From the NCBI GenBank assembly GCA_902766525.1, contig CACXDX010000157.1, forward strand, positions 1 through 10,648: a stretch of DNA of 10,648 nucleotides, read 5' to 3'. This document shows positions 6,650 through 10,648 of this stretch, piece after piece. The notes below the pieces were generated by a model. The model ran no database searches, was not told where the DNA came from, and saw nothing but the letters and a program-made list of their open reading frames with translations. The translations under genes were made by a program, and so were the position numbers. Each line of letters begins with the position of its first letter. The stretch's first letter is position 1. This DNA is from an uncultured Bacillota bacterium (GTDB lineage Bacteria; Bacillota; Dehalobacteriia; UBA7702).

Positions 6650-7420
6650 TCAGTCTCTTAAGAAGCCGGTGAGAGGATCCGAAGCGTCGCCGCCGCGGTT
6701 CAGGACGCGGCCGAGGCCGGCGAGATACGCTTTTCTGCCGGCGTTGATGCCGTCTTTAAAGGCGGAGGCCATCAGTGCCACATTGCCCGACGTCGCCAGC
6801 GCCGTATTGGCCATGATGGCGTCGACGCCCATTTCCATGGCTTCACAGGCCTGGGAGGGACGGCCGATGCCGGCGTCGACGATGATGGGCAGGTCGATCT
6901 CATCGACGAGGATCTGAATGAAATCTTTGGTGGCCAAACCCTTATTGGATCCGATGGGGGAGGCCAGGGGCATCACGGCGGCGGCTCCCGCGCCGACAAG
7001 ATCCCGTGCCGCGTTGAGATCGGGATACATATAGGGCATGACGACGAAACCCTCATCGGCCAGGATCTTCGTGGCTTTCACCGTCTCTTCATTGTCGGGA
7101 AGGAGATATTTGCTGTCGCGCATGATCTCGATCTTAACGAAATCACCGCAGCCCAGTTCGCGGCCGAGACGGGCAATGCGTACCGCCTCTTTGGCGTCTC
7201 TGGCGCCGGAAGTGTTGGGCAGCAGCGTAACGCCTTCGGGGATATAGTCGAGGATGCTTTCCTTTTCTTTCGTATTGGCGCGGCGCACGGCAACGGTGAT
7301 CAGTTCGGCGCCGCCGTCCCTCACGGCAGCCTCGATCAGTTTCATCGAATATTTGCCGGAGCCGAGGATGAAGCGGGAATGAAAGGATTTGGGACCGATC
7401 TTTAAGATATCTTCCTGCAT
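6650..7420 (-). CDS. thiG: Thiazole synthase ThiG
   Basis: A 256-aa TIM-barrel enzyme of normal ThiG length. It builds the thiazole phosphate ring from deoxyxylulose 5-phosphate, ThiS thiocarboxylate and 2-iminoacetate. Lys96 in FVKIEIM corresponds to the Schiff-base lysine of the family. Other hallmarks are SRFILGSGKY near the N-terminus, LLPNTSGA, YLLPDN, PLASPIGSNKGL, the phosphate-binding DAGIGRPSQA and ANTALA. The product normally complexes with ThiS or ThiH, both encoded in the same operon. The ATG at 7420 follows an AAGAAGG site by 7 bases and lies 21 bases after the thiF stop. I see no abnormality. Confidence 0.97.
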   Translation of the reverse strand: MQEDILKIGPKSFHSRFILGSGKYSMKLIEAAVRDGGAELITVAVRRANTKEKESILDYIPEGVTLLPNTSGARDAKEAVRIARLGRELGCGDFVKIEIMRDSKYLLPDNEETVKATKILADEGFVVMPYMYPDLNAARDLVGAGAAAVMPLASPIGSNKGLATKDFIQILVDEIDLPIIVDAGIGRPSQACEAMEMGVDAIMANTALATSGNVALMASAFKDGINAGRKAYLAGLGRVLNRGGDASDPLTGFLRD

Positions 7421-7441
7421 TTCAAAACCTTCTTTCTGTAG

Positions 7442-8083
7442 TCAAACGTCAAATTGTTCCAGGATGATGCGGAGCACGGCATGGGCCTGATGAGCGGCGC
7501 AGAGCTGCACTCTTGAAGGGAGCAGACAGTTTTCGTCTTCAACGTCGCTGTGGCCGTCGCCGCAGAGGTAAAAGCGCTTGCCGAGGCGGCGGCTCCTGAT
7601 CTCGTTGGCCGGTCCGTCTCCGGCCATGCCGCTGGCGGCGACGATGTATTTGCGGGGCCGCTGCTCGAGGACGGTATTGACCAGCATGGCTTTGTTTTCC
7701 GCCCTGTCGAATGCTTCACAGACGATATCGGCGTCGTCGATGAGAGAAAGCACATTCTCCTCATCGAGGCGGACGACGTGAGCGACGACGTCGACGTAAG
7801 GCGCGATCTCGCCGAGATTCGCCTTTAAAGCCTCGGCCTTATATTCGCCGATCTGATCAAATTTATATTGCTGACGGTGCATATTGCCGAGCTCGACTTT
7901 GTCGAAATCGATCAGGATCAGCCTGCCGACGCCGGCACGGGCCAGATTGACGGCGATATTGGAACCGAGGCCGCCGCAGCCGCAGACAGCGACGGAGGCC
8001 GCGGCGATCTTCTGCTGCTCCGCTTTACCCTGCTTTTCCTCGAGAGCGCGGTACCATTGCGCTTTGGCGGGGCGGTCGTTCAT
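7442..8083 (-). CDS. thiF: ThiS adenylyltransferase ThiF (short, family-2 type)
   Basis: A 213-aa E1-like enzyme that adenylates the C-terminal Gly-Gly of ThiS before sulfur transfer. The nucleotide-binding loop GCGGLGSN is at residues 35-42, with LILIDFDKVELGNMHRQQY (55-73) carrying the conserved Asp, Asn and Arg-Gln of the adenylation site. AFDRAENKAML and VAASGMAG follow. Unlike E. coli ThiF and MoeB (about 250 aa), it shows no pair of CxxC zinc motifs. It ends RVQLCAAHQAHAVLRI, as in the shorter second ThiF family associated with thiS-thiG-thiH clusters. I chose the ATG at 8083 because GGGAGGTGG lies 5 bases upstream and only one base separates it from the thiS stop. The open frame extends 14 codons further, but over thiS. 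Confidence 0.92.
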   Translation of the reverse strand: MNDRPAKAQWYRALEEKQGKAEQQKIAAASVAVCGCGGLGSNIAVNLARAGVGRLILIDFDKVELGNMHRQQYKFDQIGEYKAEALKANLGEIAPYVDVVAHVVRLDEENVLSLIDDADIVCEAFDRAENKAMLVNTVLEQRPRKYIVAASGMAGDGPANEIRSRRLGKRFYLCGDGHSDVEDENCLLPSRVQLCAAHQAHAVLRIILEQFDV

Positions 8084-8084
8084 C

Positions 8085-8279
8085 TCAGCCACCTCCCACA
8101 AAGCGGACGATCTCAACGCTGTCATTCTCTTTTAAGATCGTCGCCGCGTACTCTTTTTTGGGCAGAATCTCTTCGTTGATTTCCACGGCGACGCGGCCGG
8201 CGTCGCAGCCCAGGTTTTCCAGATATTGAGCGACGCTGATGCCGGCGGCGTCCTCTTCTTTGCCGTTGATCTTGACCAT
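8085..8279 (-). CDS. thiS: Sulfur carrier protein ThiS
   Basis: A 64-aa ubiquitin-like sulfur carrier of normal size. It begins MVKINGKEED and has the typical VAVEINEEILPKKEY strand-turn, then VEIVRFVGGG, ending in the Gly-Gly tail that ThiF adenylates and that becomes the thiocarboxylate used by ThiG. It is the first gene of the operon. The ATG at 8279 is preceded by AGGAGG with a 7-base gap. The open frame continues upstream to 8315, but those codons lie in the riboswitch terminator and are not expected to be translated. Translation of thiF is probably coupled through the one-base gap between stop and start. Confidence 0.97.
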   Translation of the reverse strand: MVKINGKEEDAAGISVAQYLENLGCDAGRVAVEINEEILPKKEYAATILKENDSVEIVRFVGGG

Positions 8280-8293
8280 GATCGTTTCCTCCT

Positions 8294-8329
8294 GAAATAA
8301 AAGGGAGTTGCCCAAAATGGGCAGCTCCC
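8294..8329 (-). terminator. Riboswitch-controlled intrinsic terminator ahead of thiS
   Basis: On the minus strand GGGAGCTGCCCA (8329-8318) pairs with TGGGCAACTCCC (8314-8303) with a single internal mismatch and a 3-base loop, followed by TTTTATTT. It lies between the TPP aptamer and the thiS ribosome binding site, so it is the expression platform and should form when TPP is bound. Its stem arm GGGAG is also present at the 3' end of the aptamer (GTAGGGAGAG). That copy could pair with CTCCC as an alternative fold. Confidence 0.9.
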
Positions 8330-8346
8330 GGGAACATCTGTGTTCA

Positions 8347-8448
8347 ATCCTCTCCCTACGTTGGCATTACCCAAATCAGGTCAGCGGGTCGAAGGTTCCA
8401 CCTTCCTCTCAGCCCATGGACCGCTTAAGCGGTTGTGAGCTCCCCGAT
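8347..8448 (-). promoter_or_regulatory. TPP riboswitch aptamer (thi box)
   Basis: The minus strand carries the conserved thi-box elements in order: CGGGGAGCT, the pyrimidine-sensing GGGCTGAGAGG (8415-8405), ACCTGATTTGGGTAATGCC, and AACGTAGGGA at the 3' side (down to 8353). Two helper stems are visible: ACCGC-TTAA-GCGGT (8433-8420) in the P2 arm and GAAGGT-GGA-ACCTTC in the P3 arm. By eye the closing P1 stem looks weak. The promoter is only a few bases upstream and the terminator starts about 18 bases downstream. High TPP should therefore switch off the whole thiS-to-cytX operon by premature termination. Confidence 0.97.
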
Positions 8449-8458
8449 ATTTTTTTCT

Positions 8459-8487
8459 ATTATAGCGCTTTCGCCGAGGAAAAGCAA
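8459..8487 (-). promoter_or_regulatory. Promoter of the thi operon
   Basis: On the minus strand a perfect -10 TATAAT (8464-8459) lies 17 bases after a weak -35 TTGCTT (8487-8482). Transcription would start near 8452, directly before the TPP aptamer, as expected for a riboswitch leader. Its near-consensus -10 suggests strong constitutive initiation, with control left to the riboswitch. Confidence 0.75.
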
Positions 8488-8596
8488 GAGTGATCATTCA
8501 CAAATCGGGAAATATCGCGTTAAGCCATGAGACCCTTTTTAACTGCCGTTTTCTCGTTGCTCTTCCGGTGGTAAGGATGCTTTTCGCCGATTGAGG

Positions 8597-8619
8597 GGAA
8601 AAAACGTTGACGTTTTTCC
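8597..8619. repeat. Inverted repeat in the thi/C39 divergent intergenic region
   Basis: GGAAAAAACGT (8597-8607) and ACGTTTTTCC (8610-8619) form an almost perfect dyad, with one extra A in the left arm and CGTTGACG at the centre. Neither strand has a T-run after it, so it does not look like a terminator. It sits about 45 bases upstream of the candidate -10 of the C39-like gene and could be an operator. That role is inference. The rest of 8488-8693 shows nothing else I recognise. Confidence 0.4.
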
Positions 8620-8660
8620 GCAAAAACATACTTTTTCTTCATCAAATCTACATAATCGTC

Positions 8661-8669
8661 TGTTACAAT
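8661..8669 (+). promoter_or_regulatory. Extended -10 promoter for the C39-like gene
   Basis: TGTTACAAT gives the extended -10 TG-n-TACAAT. At the expected -35 position (about 8640-8646) there is no good hexamer, so this would be an extended -10 promoter. It lies about 35 bases upstream of the start codon at 8705. Confidence 0.45.
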
Positions 8670-8704
8670 AGCCGGGTCTTTTTTTCGAATTAAAGGAGAT
8701 TACC

Positions 8705-9487
8705 ATGAATAAACGAAAAAAGCCCTTTCTGCGGCTTTTGTCTTTGATCCTCGCCGCTTTTCTGCTCTTCCTGCCGGTCGCCGTCTCGGCGGCGGGCGGC
8801 GGGGAAACCGCGGCGAAAAGCGGTGTCGGCGCCGACACCGTCGATGAAGAAGAATCGATCCGCTCCGGCGCCTTTGCAAACTGGAAACAGAGAGATCCCC
8901 GCTGGCACGATCAGTCCCTGGGCTATTCCTCCGTCGGTCGCTCCGGCTGCTACGTGACGTCGCTTTCGATGATCCTCGTCGCTTCCGGTCTCGAGTGGGA
9001 GCGTTATGAAAAGGGTGAGTTCAACCCCGGCATCTTCGCCGCGGAGCTGAAGGAGGCCGGTTTGATCACGGCCGGAGGCGGGCTGGATCTCGAAGGTTTT
9101 GTCGCTTCCCGAGCGGATCTCACCATCGCCGAGAGCATCGACGGCGCCGATTTCGATCCGCTGCCGCAATCGGAAAAAGCTCAGCTGATCCAAGATCAGC
9201 TCAACGCGGGTCGGTTCGTCTTCATCATCGCCCATAATCCCACCACCGGCAACCGTCACGCCGTCGTCGCCTCTGCCGTGGAAAACGGCGAAGTTCTCGT
9301 CTGCGATCCCGGTTATACCTCAAAAACGGGTCTCTTCTTTGAGGACTATCCTTCCGTCAGTGAGATCATCGTCTTTGCCGCCGACGTTGAAGAGTGTGAG
9401 GATAGCGAGAAAAACTTCGGCAGCGATATACCTTCGGCTCTCGCTGTCAGCGCTTCCTCGCTCTGGAATCATTTGAGCAACATCTGA
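8705..9487 (+). CDS. Secreted C39-like (papain-fold) cysteine peptidase family protein
   Basis: A 260-aa protein with a Sec signal peptide (basic NKRKK, hydrophobic 9-28, probable cleavage after VSA near residue 29) and no lipobox. From residue about 57 it matches the peptidase C39-like family: NWKQRDPRW with Gln62 (oxyanion-hole glutamine), SGCYVTSLSMIL with the candidate nucleophile Cys82, NRHAVVASAV with His185, and VLVCDPG with Asp201. All catalytic positions are present, so an active secreted or wall-facing peptidase, amidase or transglutaminase-like enzyme is plausible, but the substrate is unknown. No ABC exporter or GG-leader substrate is nearby, so this is not a bacteriocin-type C39 processing system. 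AAAGGAG precedes the ATG by about 7 bases. It is transcribed away from the thi operon and has no obvious functional link to it. The C-terminal 30 residues are low in motifs. Confidence 0.85.
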   Translation: MNKRKKPFLRLLSLILAAFLLFLPVAVSAAGGGETAAKSGVGADTVDEEESIRSGAFANWKQRDPRWHDQSLGYSSVGRSGCYVTSLSMILVASGLEWERYEKGEFNPGIFAAELKEAGLITAGGGLDLEGFVASRADLTIAESIDGADFDPLPQSEKAQLIQDQLNAGRFVFIIAHNPTTGNRHAVVASAVENGEVLVCDPGYTSKTGLFFEDYPSVSEIIVFAADVEECEDSEKNFGSDIPSALAVSASSLWNHLSNI

Positions 9488-9738
9488 GTGTTTAATGGAA
9501 TCATTTTTGATGATTCGATGATTATTAAGCGGGAAACGGAATCACATTGAAAAGCATCGACAAAAATGAAGTTTTTCTTTTTTTTGTTGTAAAAAGTAAA
9601 CAGATTTCGCCGTAAGCAGAAAAATGAATCACAAAATAGAGAAAGGTGGCGAAAGTATTCGCTTTCTGTAAGTATGAAAATGTTATCATAAAAATGAAAA
9701 TTGTTATTATATCCTTACTGTATTAATTACTTGGAGGT
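9488..9738. other. AT-rich intergenic stretch with small inverted repeats
   Basis: No gene is supported here. Composition turns sharply AT-rich after the C39-like stop codon. GAATCAT (9498-9504) and ATGATTC (9510-9516) form a 7-bp hairpin just after that gene, without a T-run, so it is at best a weak terminator. At 9640-9667 a two-part stem is visible: AGAAA/TTTCT outside and GCGAA-AGTA-TTCGC inside, with GGTG bulged. The frames from the ATGs near 9624, 9674 and 9694 stop within about 15 codons and lack ribosome sites. Confidence 0.5.
9683..9710 (+). promoter_or_regulatory. Possible promoter ahead of the AT-rich cassette
   Basis: TTATCA (9683-9688), a 16-base spacer and TATTAT (9705-9710) resemble -35 and -10 boxes. 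They would start transcription about 15 bases before the ribosome binding site at 9733. In such AT-rich sequence a chance match is easy, so confidence is low. Confidence 0.3.
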
Positions 9739-9744
9739 ATTACC

Positions 9745-9912
9745 GAAAAAGAAAGATATACAAGAGAGGATTTTTATCGTCTTTTAAATCATCGTATTGA
9801 AGCCGAAAAGTCCGTATTGGAAGCATTGGAAAGCGATCGAGATTACGATTTGTATACATACGCTACGATGTTATATAGAAAGAGAAGATCACCCTGTAAT
9901 TTATTAAATTGA
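9745..9912 (+). pseudogene. 55-codon reading frame with ribosome site but no start codon
   Basis: GGAGG at 9733-9737 is followed, after 7 bases, by an open frame of 55 sense codons and a TGA at 9910-9912. It has no ATG, GTG or TTG at the expected place: the frame opens GAA AAA GAA, and the stop TAA at 9724-9726 closes it upstream. The predicted peptide is charged and probably helical (EKERYTREDFYRLLNHRIEAE at the start, LYRKRRSPCNLLN at the end). It looks like a real protein rather than random sequence. The simplest reading is loss of an ATG just before GAA 9745. The in-frame ATT at 9739 would be only one base from the ribosome site, and internal TTG codons near 9817 lack one. I recognise no family. 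The frame ends 23 bases before the 174-aa gene, so the two may have formed an operon. Confidence 0.45.
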
Positions 9913-9935
9913 CGATAATAAAGAAGGTGATGTGA

Positions 9936-10460
9936 TTGAAAAAAGGTTTGATTATTACAGTTACGATTATCATTGTTGTAGTATGCTCTTTTGTTGCCGT
10001 GGTTTTGAATCATGATGCGGAAGAGTATAAGGTGACAAGTTACGCGGCGGTGATGTCAACTTTTGATAAATACGAAGGAAAAAGTGAGACAACGATGCGC
10101 TTTCTTGCAAGAACCTATATTCTGTTTGACGATTTTTATAACCGCCATGCTTCATTCTTTTCTTCGATGATTCACAGTGACTTCAGTTGGTGGATCTCGT
10201 TTGGTCTCAGCGGAGAATCCGGAGGCTGGCTGCCATCATACGAATCAAAGGAAGCTCTCGCGGATGATATAAAAAATGAAATCGGATTTTCACTTGGTTT
10301 AAAATCGGAATTATCGGAAGACAATCCGGACCGACAAGGTGTTACGGAGTATAGTCAAAAACTGCAGAAATTATTAACTGAATTGGAAAAAGATAATGAC
10401 CCGGACATGTACGATTACATTAAACGCTATTACGAAATACGCGAAACAGTCCACCAATAA
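9936..10460 (+). CDS. Membrane-anchored protein of unknown function
   Basis: A predicted 174-aa protein that I do not recognise. It starts at a TTG preceded by AAGGTGAT, a long match to the 16S anti-Shine-Dalgarno, with an 8-base gap; the nearby GTG at 9932 is in a frame that stops early. Residues 1-3 are MKK, then one very hydrophobic segment (about 4-24, rich in Ile and Val) serves as signal anchor or uncleaved signal; there is no lipobox Cys. The remaining 150 residues should lie outside the membrane. They contain an aromatic-rich middle (FDDFYNRHASFF, WWISFGLSGESGGWLP, 64-100) and a charged, helical C-terminal half with a possible short coiled coil (YSQKLQKLLTELEKDND, 139-155). Codon use is AT-rich, unlike the genes on either side, which suggests horizontal acquisition. 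It is closed by a strong terminator. Confidence 0.8.
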   Translation: MKKGLIITVTIIIVVVCSFVAVVLNHDAEEYKVTSYAAVMSTFDKYEGKSETTMRFLARTYILFDDFYNRHASFFSSMIHSDFSWWISFGLSGESGGWLPSYESKEALADDIKNEIGFSLGLKSELSEDNPDRQGVTEYSQKLQKLLTELEKDNDPDMYDYIKRYYEIRETVHQ

Positions 10461-10486
10461 TTCGGGGATATGGTTCTAAAAAAGAA

Positions 10487-10538
10487 AAAGACAGTCGGTA
10501 TCGGCAGCGATCGCTTACGACTGTCTTTATTTTCTCGT
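10487..10538. terminator. Bidirectional intrinsic terminator between convergent genes
   Basis: AAAGACAGTCG (10487-10497) and CGACTGTCTTT (10518-10528) are a perfect 11-bp dyad around a 20-base loop. On the plus strand TTTATTTTC follows; on the minus strand TTTTTCTTTTTT follows. It therefore serves both the 174-aa gene and the gene entering from the right edge. Confidence 0.9.
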
Positions 10539-10547
10539 TTTTTCTTA

Positions 10548-10648
10548 TCAGAGGATCCTTCTCAGCCCCGGGATCCTGCGCAGCAAGAAGATGATCAGGG
10601 CGGTGACGATGAGGTTGGCGAGGATCAAAACGGGGAACAGCCAAAGGC
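10548..10648 (-). CDS. Membrane protein, C-terminal end only
   Basis: The last 33 codons of a minus-strand gene that enters from the right edge; the stop TGA is at 10550-10548. The frame reads LWLFPVLILANLIVTALIIF, then LLRRIPGLRRIL. This is a transmembrane helix followed by a short basic cytoplasmic tail, as expected from the positive-inside rule. A downstream terminator 10 bases away on the same strand supports a true gene end. A different minus frame over the same bases begins with an ATG at 10644, but it runs through the terminator and encodes a Pro/His/Arg-rich product, so I judge it a shadow. Too little is present to name the family. Confidence 0.65.
   Translation of the reverse strand, partial: LWLFPVLILANLIVTALIIFLLRRIPGLRRIL

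Noticed and set aside
5414..6661. 415-codon plus-strand open frame
   Set aside because: It mirrors thiH exactly and shows only low-complexity Phe/Ala/Gly/Asp composition. ThiH on the minus strand has clear radical SAM motifs, so this is a shadow.
8690..9259. 189-codon minus-strand open frame
   Set aside because: It is antisense to the C39-like gene, which has a signal peptide, ribosome site and catalytic motifs. The minus frame has no motif.
9701..9729. TTGTTA / TAATTA as a promoter
   Set aside because: The -10 is a poor match, and it ends only a few bases before the ribosome binding site at 9733, so a transcript would miss it.
10420..10644. 74-codon minus-strand open frame
   Set aside because: It reads through the bidirectional terminator and encodes a Pro/His/Arg-rich product. 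The adjacent minus frame over the same bases gives a clean membrane helix and ends before the terminator.

Overview
The window looks like a chromosomal segment from an anaerobic, probably Bacillota/Clostridia-like bacterium. The grounds are strong GGAGG-type ribosome binding sites, a TTG start, a TPP riboswitch that ends in an intrinsic terminator, the oxygen-sensitive tyrosine lyase ThiH in place of glycine oxidase, and a clostridial-style short PspC protein. No rRNA or other phylogenetic marker is present, so the assignment is tentative. Most of the window (1 to about 9487) is visibly GC-rich. A stretch of about 1 kb (9488-10490) is markedly AT-rich and looks foreign or poorly conserved.

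Left part (1-2096, all minus strand): the 5' end of a lipoprotein gene whose signal peptide looks frameshifted at an A6 tract; a 169-aa lipoprotein with a C-terminal KTSC-like domain; a stand-alone ATP-pyrophosphatase (synthetase) subunit of GMP synthase with no glutaminase domain attached; and a 64-aa PspC protein with a good promoter and its own terminator.

Centre (2093-8464, minus strand): a complete TPP-controlled thiamine operon. In order of transcription it holds a sigma-A-type promoter, a TPP aptamer, an intrinsic terminator, thiS, thiF, thiG, thiH, a tenI-thiE fusion, thiD and cytX. ThiS, ThiF, ThiG and ThiH make the thiazole from tyrosine, deoxyxylulose phosphate and ThiS thiocarboxylate. 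The TenI half probably aromatises it. CytX imports hydroxymethylpyrimidine (HMP), ThiD phosphorylates it to HMP-PP, and the ThiE half joins the two to give thiamine phosphate. No thiC lies in the window, so this unit fits thiazole synthesis plus pyrimidine salvage, unless thiC is elsewhere.

Right part (8465-10648): divergent from the thi operon is a secreted C39-like papain-fold protein (plus strand). It is followed by a gene-poor AT-rich stretch with small inverted repeats, a 55-codon reading frame with a good ribosome binding site but no start codon, and a 174-aa membrane-anchored protein of unknown function. A bidirectional terminator separates this from the 3' end of a membrane-protein gene running in from the right edge on the minus strand.

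I see no mobile element, CRISPR array, tRNA or rRNA. The best leads for something undescribed are the AT-rich cassette with the start-less frame and the 174-aa protein, the apparent frameshift in the leftmost lipoprotein, and the separately encoded GMP synthase subunit.
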